Assembly: GCA_016302195.1 (NCBI GenBank) | Contig: JAEDOA010000006.1 | Span: 1 to 35,999, forward strand | DNA length: 35,999 nucleotides | From: Erysipelotrichaceae bacterium | Lineage (GTDB): Bacteria; Bacillota_I; Bacilli_A; Erysipelotrichales; Erysipelotrichaceae | Reading direction: 5' to 3' | Shown: in pieces, positions 22,914 to 30,526 of the stretch | Position numbering within the stretch: position 1 is the stretch's first letter | Layout of the letters: each line of letters opens with the position of its first letter | Position numbers and translations under genes: made by a program | The notes under the pieces: model-generated | Seen by the model: the letters and a program-made list of their open reading frames with translations, nothing else | What the model was told of the DNA's origin: nothing | The model's database searches: none

Positions 22914-23309
22914 TTACCAAACGTAAGCAACAACTTCGCCGCCAACGCCTTTTAATTTAGCATCTTTATCAGTTAATAAACCTTTTGATGTAGAAATAAT
23001 AGCAATTCCTAAACCATTTAGAACTCTTGGAAGTTCATCAGCCTTAGCATATACGCGTAAGCCTGGTTTAGAGATTCTCTTTAAGCCAGAGATTGCTTTT
23101 TTACCATTAGCAACATATTTCAAAGTGATAACAATTTCTTTCTTTGTTTCACCTTCTACTGTAAAATCAGTAATAAAACCTTCTGACTTTAAAATTTTAG
23201 CTATTTCAAGTTTTTCTTTGCTGCAAGGAATGGTTACACTATCATGTTTAGCTGAAACAGCATTTCTAATACGTGTAAGCATATCAGCAATTGGATCTGT
23301 AAATGACAT
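22914..23309 (-). CDS. rpsH: Ribosomal protein S8
   Basis: S8 binds helix 21 of 16S rRNA and in some bacteria represses the spc operon. The 131-residue protein begins MSFTDPIADMLTRIRNAVSA and ends GVGGEVVAYVW. The motif GIAIISTSKGLLTDK is conserved. Standard position after rpsN. Confidence 0.97.
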   Translation of the reverse strand: MSFTDPIADMLTRIRNAVSAKHDSVTIPCSKEKLEIAKILKSEGFITDFTVEGETKKEIVITLKYVANGKKAISGLKRISKPGLRVYAKADELPRVLNGLGIAIISTSKGLLTDKDAKLKGVGGEVVAYVW

Positions 23310-23324
23310 AGTGTTTTCCTCCTT

Positions 23325-23510
23325 TTACCAACTAGCTTTCTTTACGCCAGGAATTTCACCTTTGTAAGCTAATTCTCTGAAGCAAATACGGCATAACTTA
23401 TATTTTCTTAAAACTGAATGAGGTCTTCCACAACGTTCGCATCTTGTATATGCTCTTGTAGAATACTTTGGAGTAGCATGTGCTTTAATTTTCATTGACT
23501 TCTTTGCCAT
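23325..23510 (-). CDS. rpsN: Ribosomal protein S14, zinc-binding type
   Basis: This is the short 61-residue zinc form of S14 found in Firmicutes, with C24, C27, C40 and C43 in CERCGRPHSVLRKYKLCRIC. It assembles in the head of the small subunit. Located between rplE and rpsH. A zinc-free paralogue, if any, is outside the window. Confidence 0.97.
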   Translation of the reverse strand: MAKKSMKIKAHATPKYSTRAYTRCERCGRPHSVLRKYKLCRICFRELAYKGEIPGVKKASW

Positions 23511-23524
23511 AATTCCTCATCCTC

Positions 23525-24064
23525 CTACTTTGTAAAAGGCATACCCAATGCTTCAAGTAAAGCATATGCCTCTTGATTTGTTTTAGCAGTTGTAACAACA
23601 ACGATATCCATACCCCTAGTAATAGTTACTTTGTCATAATTGATTTCAGGGAAGATTGTTTGTTCTTTAACACCTAAAGTGTAGTTACCTCTGCCATCGA
23701 AAGCAGTCTTACTTACACCTCTGAAATCACGTACACGTGGTAATGCGATTGTTACTAATTTATCGAAGAAATCATACATTCTTTCGCCTCTTAATGTTAC
23801 CTTACAACCAATGCTCATTCCTTCTCTTAATTTGAAGTTAGCAACTGATTTTTTTGCTTTTGTAACAACTGGCTTTTGGCCTGCGATTGCTGTCATTTCG
23901 CTAACTGCTTCTTCCAAAGCCTTTGGATTAGCAATGGCATCACCTACACCCATATTAATAACAATCTTTACTAATTTTGGACATTCCATGACAGAAGAGT
24001 AATTGAACTTTTCCATCAATTTTTTAACGATTTCATCATTGTATTTTTGATTTAAACGGTTCAT
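23525..24064 (-). CDS. rplE: Ribosomal protein L5
   Basis: L5 binds 5S rRNA and contacts S13 across the subunit interface. The 179-residue protein begins MNRLNQKYNDEIVKKLMEKF and contains LVKIVINMGVGDA and GRGNYTLGVKEQTIFPEI, both diagnostic. Standard length and position. Confidence 0.97.
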   Translation of the reverse strand: MNRLNQKYNDEIVKKLMEKFNYSSVMECPKLVKIVINMGVGDAIANPKALEEAVSEMTAIAGQKPVVTKAKKSVANFKLREGMSIGCKVTLRGERMYDFFDKLVTIALPRVRDFRGVSKTAFDGRGNYTLGVKEQTIFPEINYDKVTITRGMDIVVVTTAKTNQEAYALLEALGMPFTK

Positions 24065-24075
24065 CTTTCTCCTCC

Positions 24076-24402
24076 TTATTTCTTAGTAATCTTGATTTCT
24101 TTTTGAGACTTTGTCTTTTTGTTGTATCTGATTTTCTTGCCATCTTCAAAACGATAGCCAACTCTACCAGCAACCTTTTCCTTTGTATCGTAAACCATTA
24201 CATTAGAAATGTCGATTGGAGCTTCTTTAGAAACGATACCACCATCTGGATTAGCTGCACTTGGCTTCATATGTTTCTTTAAAATATGAACACCTTCAAC
24301 AACTACCTTATGTTCTGCAGGATAAACAGCTAATACATCACCGATTACGCCTTTTTCATGACCAGCGATTACTTGAACTTTATCACCTTTTTTAATTTTC
24401 AT
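24076..24402 (-). CDS. rplX: Ribosomal protein L24
   Basis: L24 starts assembly of the large subunit and lies near the tunnel exit. The true start is the ATG at 24402 (MKIKKGDKVQVIAGHEKGVI), giving 108 residues, with AGGAGG 6 bases upstream. A longer frame to 24459 would run into rplN and is not supported. The N-terminal KOW motif is clear. Confidence 0.96.
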   Translation of the reverse strand: MKIKKGDKVQVIAGHEKGVIGDVLAVYPAEHKVVVEGVHILKKHMKPSAANPDGGIVSKEAPIDISNVMVYDTKEKVAGRVGYRFEDGKKIRYNKKTKSQKEIKITKK

Positions 24403-24412
24403 ATGTTGCCTC

Positions 24413-24781
24413 CTATAAAACTTCAGCAGCAAGGGAAGCAATCTTTGTATATTCAGCATCTCTAACTTCTCTAGCTACAGGGCCGAAGATACGTGTCCCT
24501 ACTGGTGACTTATCATCTTTAATAATTACAGCAGCATTGTCATCAAATTTGATGTATGTTCCGTTTTCTCTTCTTACAGGGTAAGTAGTTCTAACGATAA
24601 CTGCCTTTACAACATCGCTCTTCTTAACTGATCCGTTTGGAGTTGCGCTTTTTACAGCACAAACTACAACATCACCTACAGTTGAAGTTTTACGATTTGA
24701 ACCGCCTAAACAACGGATTACTAACAATTCTTTAGCGCCTGTGTTATCGGCAACCTTTAAACGAGTTTCATTACGAATCAT
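24413..24781 (-). CDS. rplN: Ribosomal protein L14
   Basis: L14 lies at the subunit interface and contacts 16S rRNA. The 122-residue protein has LKVADNTGAKELLVIRCLGG and GTRIFGPVAREVRDAEYTKI, both family signatures, and ends SLAAEVL. Standard length and place. Confidence 0.97.
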   Translation of the reverse strand: MIRNETRLKVADNTGAKELLVIRCLGGSNRKTSTVGDVVVCAVKSATPNGSVKKSDVVKAVIVRTTYPVRRENGTYIKFDDNAAVIIKDDKSPVGTRIFGPVAREVRDAEYTKIASLAAEVL

Positions 24782-24794
24782 TTACCTTAACCTC

Positions 24795-25058
24795 CTATAA
24801 CACTTGTGCTTTTTCTACAACTTCTAATAAACGGAAACGCTTTGTAGCAGATAATGGTCTTGTTTCCATAATTGTTACTACATCACCTTCATTAGCAACG
24901 TTGTTTTCATCATGAGCAACAAATTTTGTTGAATTCTTTACACGTTTACCATACATTGCATGTCTTTTTGCGTTAGCAACTTCAACAACAATTGTCTTGT
25001 CCATTTTATTGCTGACAACTACACCACGGTAAACCTTACGAGTTGATCTTTCTTCCAT
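24795..25058 (-). CDS. rpsQ: Ribosomal protein S17
   Basis: S17 is an early-binding protein of the small subunit. The 87-residue OB-fold protein has RKVYRGVVVSNKMDKTIVVE and the motif EGDVVTIMETRPLSATKRFR. Located between rpmC and rplN as usual. Confidence 0.97.
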   Translation of the reverse strand: MEERSTRKVYRGVVVSNKMDKTIVVEVANAKRHAMYGKRVKNSTKFVAHDENNVANEGDVVTIMETRPLSATKRFRLLEVVEKAQVL

Positions 25059-25072
25059 TTTCTAGATCCTCC

Positions 25073-25270
25073 TTAAGCATTGTTTTGACGTTCTGTCAAA
25101 ACTGTTTTAATGCGCGCAATAGTCTTTCTGATTTCTCTAATGCGAGCTGGATTTTCCAAGTTGCCAGTAGCTTGTTGGAAACGTAAGTCAAATAGTTCTT
25201 TCTTTAATTCATCAACTTGTTTTAACAAGTTTTCACTTGATTGTTGACGGATTTCTTCCATTTTCTTCAT
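25073..25270 (-). CDS. rpmC: Ribosomal protein L29
   Basis: L29 lies at the tunnel exit and helps bind trigger factor and SRP. The 65-residue helical-hairpin protein has ELKKELFDLRFQQATGNLEN and the conserved RIREIRKTIARIKTVL. It starts 3 bases after rplP, whose end contains its AGGAGG. Confidence 0.96.
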   Translation of the reverse strand: MKKMEEIRQQSSENLLKQVDELKKELFDLRFQQATGNLENPARIREIRKTIARIKTVLTERQNNA

Positions 25271-25273
25271 AAA

Positions 25274-25693
25274 CTATTTTTCCTCCTGTCCTTTTACAAC
25301 GAAGCGAGTCTTAACTGGTAATTTGTGTGAAGCCAAACGTAAAGCTTCTCTTGCAACTGCTTCATCAACTTCTCCAACTTCAAACAGAACTCTTCCTGCT
25401 TGAACTGGTGCAACCCATCCTTCTGGAGCACCCTTACCAGAACCCATACGTACTTCCAATGGTTTCTTAGTCTTTGCCATATGTGGGAAAATTTTAATCC
25501 AAACTTTTCCACCACGTTTCATATAACGAGTCATAGCAACACGGGCAGCTTCAATCTGGTTATTTGTAATATATGCACCTTCTTCAGCAACTAAGCCAAA
25601 TTCGCCAAAAGTTACTTCTCTTCCAGCTTTTGAACGGCCTTCGTAACTGATTCTATGAGGTCTTCTGTATTTTGTTCTCTTTGGTGTTAACAT
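25274..25693 (-). CDS. rplP: Ribosomal protein L16
   Basis: L16 contacts the A-site tRNA region of the large subunit. The 139-residue protein begins MLTPKRTKYRRPHRISYEGR and has GSGKGAPEGWVAPVQAGRVL. Its ATG overlaps the rpsC stop by one base. Confidence 0.97.
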   Translation of the reverse strand: MLTPKRTKYRRPHRISYEGRSKAGREVTFGEFGLVAEEGAYITNNQIEAARVAMTRYMKRGGKVWIKIFPHMAKTKKPLEVRMGSGKGAPEGWVAPVQAGRVLFEVGEVDEAVAREALRLASHKLPVKTRFVVKGQEEK

Positions 25694-26469
25694 TATTCAG
25701 CAACCTCCTTTTTTTCTGTAGCTACTGTTGTTTCAACATTAGCCTTTTCATTTCTCTTTGAGCGATCATTGCGGTTATTTCTACGTCTGTCATTTCTTGG
25801 ACTAGCAAACTTAGGAGCTTCTGGTTCCTTAACCATTTCACCCTTTAATACTTCACCACGACAAATCCAAACTTTAACACCAAGGATACCATAAGTAGTC
25901 ATAGCATTTTCCTTAGCGAAATCAATGTCTGCTCTGATTGTATGTAATGGTACAACGCCTTCTGAATATCCTTCAGCTCTAGCGATATCTGCACCACCAA
26001 GTCTTCCTGAAACAGAAGTCTTAATTCCTTTTGCTCCAGCTCTCATAGTTTTTTGAATTGCTTTTTTCTGAGCAGTTCTAAATGAAGCTCTTCCTTCTAG
26101 CTGGTCAGCAATTGATCTAGCAACTAACTTAGCATCTAAATCAGGGTTAGCAATTTCAACTGCCTTGATATTTACTTTTTTGCCAGAAGTGATTTTTTCA
26201 AGTTTCTTCTTAAGTTTTTCAACTCTATCGCCATCTGTACCGATAATTACACCTGGACGAGCTGTCTTAATATAAACCTGAACACTGTTCTTGCTTCTTT
26301 CAATTTCAACTCTGCTTACAGCAGCATCCTTTAATTCGTTGAATAGGCATTGGCGGATCTTAACGTCTTCTTGTAGTAAATCGCCGTATTCTTTTTCAGC
26401 ATACCATCTTGATTCCCAATCACGAATAACGCCTACACGCATTCCAACAGGTGATACTTTCTGACCCAT
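25693..26469 (-). CDS. rpsC: Ribosomal protein S3 with a charged C-terminal tail
   Basis: S3 lines the mRNA entry channel and has helicase-like activity with S4 and S5. The 258-residue protein begins MGQKVSPVGMRVGVIRDW and contains the KH-type domain (ARPGVIIGTDGDRVEKLKKK). The last 40 or so residues form an unusual tail: RNDRRRNNRNDRSKRNEK followed by an acidic end. Typical Firmicutes S3 has 215-220 residues. The tail is similar in style to the S5 extension; both face the mRNA entry. Confidence 0.95.
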   Translation of the reverse strand: MGQKVSPVGMRVGVIRDWESRWYAEKEYGDLLQEDVKIRQCLFNELKDAAVSRVEIERSKNSVQVYIKTARPGVIIGTDGDRVEKLKKKLEKITSGKKVNIKAVEIANPDLDAKLVARSIADQLEGRASFRTAQKKAIQKTMRAGAKGIKTSVSGRLGGADIARAEGYSEGVVPLHTIRADIDFAKENAMTTYGILGVKVWICRGEVLKGEMVKEPEAPKFASPRNDRRRNNRNDRSKRNEKANVETTVATEKKEVAE

Positions 26470-26483
26470 AATACTTCCTCCTC

Positions 26484-26819
26484 CTATTCTCTTTCATCAA
26501 CCACTACAGTTATGTGGCTGCTTCTCTTTAAGATTTGTGATGCAGAACCTTTAGCTCTTGGCATCCAACGCTTTAAGACTCTTGCTTCATCAGCGTAAAT
26601 AGTCTTAACATATAATTTTTCTTCATTCATTTGATGATTATTTGTAGCATTTGCAACTGCAGATTTAATCAATTTACTTACAACTGGTGCAGTATTTCTT
26701 GGTGTAAACTTTAAGATTGCTAATGCTTCTTTAACATCCTTGCCTCTGACTAAGTCTAATACAAGTCTGACTTTTCTAGGAGTCAAACGGACGTTTTTAG
26801 CGACTGCCTTTACTTCCAT
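26484..26819 (-). CDS. rplV: Ribosomal protein L22
   Basis: L22 lines the peptide exit tunnel. The 111-residue protein has VRLTPRKVRLVLDLVRGKDV at its start and the tunnel loop region VLKRWMPRAKGSASQILKRS. Standard length; between rpsS and rpsC. Confidence 0.97.
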   Translation of the reverse strand: MEVKAVAKNVRLTPRKVRLVLDLVRGKDVKEALAILKFTPRNTAPVVSKLIKSAVANATNNHQMNEEKLYVKTIYADEARVLKRWMPRAKGSASQILKRSSHITVVVDERE

Positions 26820-26835
26820 GATTTATTCCTCCCAA

Positions 26836-27108
26836 TTAAGCCTTTCTGTCATCATCAGTATGACCACCGAATTTTCTTGTTGGAACAAATTCACCCAACT
26901 TGTGGCCAACCATATCTTCTGTAACATAAACTGGAATAAATTCTTTTCCATTATGAACAGCAAATGTATGTTCTAAGAATGATGGATAGATAGTTGAACG
27001 ACGTGACCAAGTCTTAATAACTTCTTTTTTGCCGCTCTTATTCATAGCATCAACTTTTTTTAATAAGCTTTCATCAACGAATGCGCCTTTTTTCAAACTA
27101 CGACTCAT
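26836..27108 (-). CDS. rpsS: Ribosomal protein S19
   Basis: S19 is in the head of the small subunit and interacts with S13. The 90-residue protein begins MSRSLKKGAFVDESLLKKVD and carries HKLGEFVPTRKFGGH. Standard length and position. Confidence 0.97.
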   Translation of the reverse strand: MSRSLKKGAFVDESLLKKVDAMNKSGKKEVIKTWSRRSTIYPSFLEHTFAVHNGKEFIPVYVTEDMVGHKLGEFVPTRKFGGHTDDDRKA

Positions 27109-27127
27109 TTTTCCTATCTCCTTTCAT

Positions 27128-27964
27128 CTACTTGCCGTTACGGCTACGAACAATATATTTATTGCTCTTATTCTTATGCTTACGAGTTCTAACACCCATA
27201 GCTTTCTTACCCCAAGGTGTCATTGGTGACTTACGTCCAATAGGAGTTCTTCCTTCACCACCACCATGTGGGTGATCTACTGGGTTCATAACTGAACCTC
27301 TAACTGTAGGTCTAACGCCCATCCAGCGAGTTCTTCCAGCTTTACCAACATTTACCAAGCTGTGATCGCCATTGCCTACAACACCGATTGTAGCACGGCA
27401 AACACCTAAGATTTTTCTAACTTCGCCTGAAGACAATCTAACTAAAACATACTTTCCTTCTGAGCCAAGAATCTGAGCACTGCAGCCAGCGCTTCTAGCT
27501 AATTGTCCACCCTTACCAGGCTTTAATTCTACATTGTGAATGAATGTTCCATCAGGCATATTACACATCATACAGCTGTTACCAACCTTAATATCTGTCT
27601 TTTCACCTGAAACAACCTGCATTCCAACCTTTAAACCATCTGGTGCAATGATATAACGTTTTTCGCCATCTACATAATGTAACAATGCGATGAATGCACT
27701 TCTATTTGGATCGTATTCGATTGTAGCTACCTTAGCAACCACTTCATCTTTATTACGTTTAAAATCAATTAAACGATATACTCTCTTATGTCCCCCACCT
27801 TGATGTCTTGTTGTGATGCGTCCATTGTTGTTACGACCACCTTTTGACTTGATAGGAGCTAATAATGAACGTTCTGGCTTTGATACAGTAATATCAGCAC
27901 TGTAATCAATAGTAGTCATTCCTCTACGACCAGGTGTCGTAGGTTTGTACTTTTTAATTGCCAC
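27128..27964 (-). CDS. rplB: Ribosomal protein L2
   Basis: L2 is needed for subunit association and peptidyl transfer. The start is a GTG at 27964, reading (M)AIKKYKPTTPGRRGMTT, with GGAGG upstream; a frame extended to 27985 has no site. The 278-residue product has the hallmark VMNPVDHPHGGGEGRTPIG near the end. Standard position after rplW. Confidence 0.96.
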   Translation of the reverse strand: MAIKKYKPTTPGRRGMTTIDYSADITVSKPERSLLAPIKSKGGRNNNGRITTRHQGGGHKRVYRLIDFKRNKDEVVAKVATIEYDPNRSAFIALLHYVDGEKRYIIAPDGLKVGMQVVSGEKTDIKVGNSCMMCNMPDGTFIHNVELKPGKGGQLARSAGCSAQILGSEGKYVLVRLSSGEVRKILGVCRATIGVVGNGDHSLVNVGKAGRTRWMGVRPTVRGSVMNPVDHPHGGGEGRTPIGRKSPMTPWGKKAMGVRTRKHKNKSNKYIVRSRNGK

Positions 27965-28024
27965 TGTTTTTTCCTCCTTACGCAATTATCCGGAAATAGC
28001 GTTATCTTCCGATATTTTTACTAA

Positions 28025-28312
28025 TTACTCTTTGTTGTACAAGTCAATGTTGTAACCTTGAGCCAATTTAACAATTGCTTTACGGTATCCATGAACTGTA
28101 CCAGTGTAACGTCCTAATCTCTTTTGCTTATCTGGTGTATTTAAAATGTTAACCTTTTCAACCTTTACATTGAAAATTTCTTCAACAGCTAACTTAACAG
28201 CTGTCTTGTTAGCACCCTTTGCAACTTCGAACGTAACTTTGTTGTCCTTGTTTTGATCTGCGATTGACTTTTCAGTCACTACTGGGCGAATAATAATATC
28301 TCTAGCTGCCAT
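28025..28312 (-). CDS. rplW: Ribosomal protein L23
   Basis: L23 lies at the tunnel exit and docks trigger factor and SRP. The 95-residue protein has IIRPVVTEKSI near the start and AVEEIFNVKVEKVNIL. Its ATG overlaps the rplD stop by one base. Confidence 0.97.
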   Translation of the reverse strand: MAARDIIIRPVVTEKSIADQNKDNKVTFEVAKGANKTAVKLAVEEIFNVKVEKVNILNTPDKQKRLGRYTGTVHGYRKAIVKLAQGYNIDLYNKE

Positions 28313-28941
28313 TATTGTAATGCCTCCTCAATCTTTTTAACTGCTGCTTCAGTCACTACAACTGTATAAGCATCAGCCAATTCCAAGCAATTGATTCCAT
28401 CAGCAAATTGGAAACTTGCGTTTGGAATATTACGCATACTCAATTCTGCATTTTCCCAATTTTCGTCCATATCAAATACGAATAATACTTTGCGGCTTAA
28501 GCCCAAGTCATTCATAACCTGAACAAAATTCTTGGTTTTAACATTTTCGAATTCAATCTTGTCAACAACTTTTAAACTATTGTTTGCTACGATTGTTGAT
28601 AAATATGAGCGAAGAGCAAGTCTTGCAACCTTACGGTTTACTCTGTATGCATAACTTCTTGGAGTAGGCCCAAATACAACTCCGCCACCTCTAAATTGTG
28701 GAGCAGTTTTTTGAGCATGTCTAGCTCCGCCAGTTCCCTTTTGACGAACTGACTTCTTACCAGTTCCATGAACTTCGCTTCTACCCTTAGTATCAGCAGT
28801 TCCTTGACGTAATGAAGCTCTCTGCATAACAACAGCATCAAACATTGCCTGCTGGTTTGGAGCGATACCAAATACAGCTTCATTTAATTCGATGTCATGT
28901 AATTCTGTACCTTTTTGGTCAGTTACTTTAATAGTTGTCAT
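28312..28941 (-). CDS. rplD: Ribosomal protein L4
   Basis: L4 lines the exit tunnel and in several bacteria represses the S10 operon by binding its leader. The 209-residue protein has the basic extended loop (RQKGTGGARHAQKTAPQFRG) and GPTPRSYAYRVNRKVARLAL. Because the leader of this operon is highly structured, L4 is one candidate for binding it. It starts 3 bases after rplC. Confidence 0.96.
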   Translation of the reverse strand: MTTIKVTDQKGTELHDIELNEAVFGIAPNQQAMFDAVVMQRASLRQGTADTKGRSEVHGTGKKSVRQKGTGGARHAQKTAPQFRGGGVVFGPTPRSYAYRVNRKVARLALRSYLSTIVANNSLKVVDKIEFENVKTKNFVQVMNDLGLSRKVLFVFDMDENWENAELSMRNIPNASFQFADGINCLELADAYTVVVTEAAVKKIEEALQ

Positions 28942-28944
28942 CTG

Positions 28945-29628
28945 TTAAGCCTCCTTAATTTCATAATTAATCAATTCAACAGGTTCAACATGTTTAACAG
29001 GTTTTACTGTTGTCTTAACAAATACCAATCCTTTTCTTGGACCAGGTACGTTACCCTTGATTAATAAGCAGTTATTTTCCATATCAACCTTTACAATTTC
29101 CAAATTCTGATTTGTAGTTGTATAAGTTCCTTCGTGACCAGCCATAATCTTGTTCTTATTGATGTAACCATTGTTACGTCCAATAGTTGCCATTGATCCA
29201 GCTGTTCTATGTACAGGACCTGTACCGTGAGTAGCAGGTAACATATGCTGATTATTACGATAAATAGCTCCCATGTAGCCTTTACCACGTGATGTGCCTT
29301 GAACATCAACCTTGTCGCCTGCTGCAAACAAGTCAGCAGTTACTGTTGCGCCTACTTCTAAGTCTGCCATTTCATCGCTTTTGAATTCATGATAGAATCT
29401 CTTAGCTGTTGTGTTAGCCTTAGCAGCATGTCCTTTGTTTGCTTTTGTAGCTTTGCTTTCTTTTAAATCTTCCATTCCAAGTTGTAGTGCTACATAACCG
29501 TCGTTTTCAACTGTTTTCTTTTGTGTAACAACATTTGGTGTTACTTCAACGACTGTAACTGGAATGAGCGTCCCATCATTGGTGAATACTTGGGTCATCC
29601 CAAGTTTACGTCCCATTAAACCTTTCAT
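28945..29628 (-). CDS. rplC: Ribosomal protein L3
   Basis: L3 initiates large-subunit assembly and reaches toward the peptidyl transferase centre. The 227-residue protein begins MKGLMGRKLGMTQVFTNDGT and carries GTSRGKGYMGAIYRNNQHM and THGTGPVHRTAGSM. Standard second gene of the operon. The C-terminus is slightly longer than average, ending ELINYEIKEA. Confidence 0.97.
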   Translation of the reverse strand: MKGLMGRKLGMTQVFTNDGTLIPVTVVEVTPNVVTQKKTVENDGYVALQLGMEDLKESKATKANKGHAAKANTTAKRFYHEFKSDEMADLEVGATVTADLFAAGDKVDVQGTSRGKGYMGAIYRNNQHMLPATHGTGPVHRTAGSMATIGRNNGYINKNKIMAGHEGTYTTTNQNLEIVKVDMENNCLLIKGNVPGPRKGLVFVKTTVKPVKHVEPVELINYEIKEA

Positions 29629-29650
29629 GATGTCTCCTCCTATTTAGTTT

Positions 29651-29962
29651 TTATAGTTTGATCTCAATGTCAACACCGCTTGGCAACTCTAAACCAGTTA
29701 ATGCTGTGATTGTTTCACTGGTTGGGCCAACAATTTCGATCAATCTCTTATGGGTTCTAATCTCGAACTGCTCTCTTGAATCTTTATATTTATGAGTAGC
29801 TCTGATTACTGTTACTACCTGTTTTTCAGTTGGTAGTGGTACTGGTCCTACAACCTTTTTAGCACCATGCTTCATTGCAGTATCAACAATCTTTGCTGTT
29901 GCACTGTCTAATGAACGGTGTTCATAGGCCTTCAAACGAATTCTTACTGAATTTTTTGCCAT
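29651..29962 (-). CDS. rpsJ: Ribosomal protein S10
   Basis: S10 is in the head of the small subunit and, as NusE, joins antitermination complexes. The true start is the ATG at 29962 (MAKNSVRIRLKAYEHRSLDS), giving 103 residues, with AGGAGG 8 bases upstream. A frame extended to 30010 lacks a site. It is the first gene of the S10-spc-alpha operon. Confidence 0.97.
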   Translation of the reverse strand: MAKNSVRIRLKAYEHRSLDSATAKIVDTAMKHGAKKVVGPVPLPTEKQVVTVIRATHKYKDSREQFEIRTHKRLIEIVGPTSETITALTGLELPSGVDIEIKL

Positions 29963-30010
29963 GGATATTTCCTCCTTTTGCATGTCTATTTCCATGATAG
30001 ACCCGTTCAA

Positions 30011-30068
30011 TGCGAATTACCCGACTCCACACCATGACAACGCTTATCAGTGTGCCGGCAACCTCGCA
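30011..30068 (-). promoter_or_regulatory. Structured leader RNA of the S10 operon (candidate autoregulatory element)
   Basis: On the minus strand four nested stems form in one 58-base element, from outside in: UGCGA/UCGCA (30064-30068 with 30011-30015), CCG/CGG (30056-30058 with 30021-30023), CACAC/GUGUG (30050-30054 with 30028-30032) and GAUAA/UUGUC (30044-30048 with 30036-30040) closing a GCG loop. Internal loops GGUUG and GUAAU lie opposite each other. It is far richer in G+C than its surroundings and sits between the promoter and rpsJ, where an L4- or other r-protein-binding leader is expected. No T-run follows, so it is not a terminator. Confidence 0.7.
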
Positions 30069-30090
30069 CATCTATACGGTCGCACCTATA

Positions 30091-30120
30091 AGTATACTAT
30101 AAAGCCCCTAGTATAAGCAA
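30091..30120 (-). promoter_or_regulatory. Promoter of the S10-spc-alpha operon
   Basis: On the minus strand TTGCTT (30115-30120) and TATACT (30091-30096) are 18 bases apart, with A-rich sequence upstream that could act as an UP element. The leader to rpsJ is about 120 bases. Confidence 0.6.
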
Positions 30121-30182
30121 GCATTTATTATTCTTTTTTTTATTGATTTAATCCTTTTTTTATATCAATTTTAAAATAATGG

Positions 30183-30211
30183 TTGCATTTTCTTTTTTAT
30201 CATGATAGCAT
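30183..30211 (+). promoter_or_regulatory. Promoter of tRNA-Arg
   Basis: TTGCAT (30183-30188) and TAGCAT (30206-30211) are 17 bases apart; a TG one base before the -10 element makes it an extended -10 promoter. Confidence 0.55.
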
Positions 30212-30224
30212 ATTTATGCGTGAT

Positions 30225-30301
30225 GTCCACGTAGCTCAGCTGGATAGAGCATCCGCCTTCTAAGCGGACGGTCGAGGGTTCGAATCCCCCCGTGGACGCC
30301 A
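30225..30301 (+). tRNA. tRNA-Arg (anticodon TCT)
   Basis: The acceptor stem is GTCCACG/CGTGGAC with GCCA encoded at the 3' end. The anticodon stem TCCGC/GCGGA encloses CTTCTAA, giving TCT, which reads AGA (and AGG), the main arginine codons of an AT-rich genome. The T arm GAGGG-TTCGAAT-CCCCC is standard. It is transcribed away from the S10 operon. Confidence 0.95.
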
Positions 30302-30335
30302 CTTTTTTTATGCATTTTTTGAAGTTATTCATACG

Positions 30336-30380
30336 AAAAACGATTATTTAATGGACAAAAAGTTAATTAATCGTTTTTTT
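30336..30380 (+). terminator. Terminator of tRNA-Arg
   Basis: CGATTA (30341-30346) pairs with TAATCG (30368-30373), extended by an A-tract and T-tract, ending in seven T. The loop of about 21 bases is long, so efficiency is uncertain. Confidence 0.55.
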
Positions 30381-30446
30381 GTTGAACACATCTTATAATA
30401 TTCCCTATATTTAACAAATACCTTATAGTGACAAATTTTATCAACA

Positions 30447-30478
30447 CAAAAAAGGCATGATTTAAATCACACCTTTTG
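30447..30478 (-). terminator. Terminator of the ABC exporter operon
   Basis: On the minus strand AAAGGTGTGATTT pairs with AAATCATGCCTTT (two wobbles), followed by T's. It lies about 50 bases after the stop of the second exporter gene. Confidence 0.7.
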
Positions 30479-30526
30479 TCAAACAATATGAATAAACAAG
30501 CCACATAGATTGACTGCTTCGCAAAG

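Noticed and set aside
29963..30010. Longer rpsJ frame starting at 30010
   Set aside because: AGGAGG and the family-standard N-terminus support the ATG at 29962. The extra codons fall in the leader next to the hairpin.
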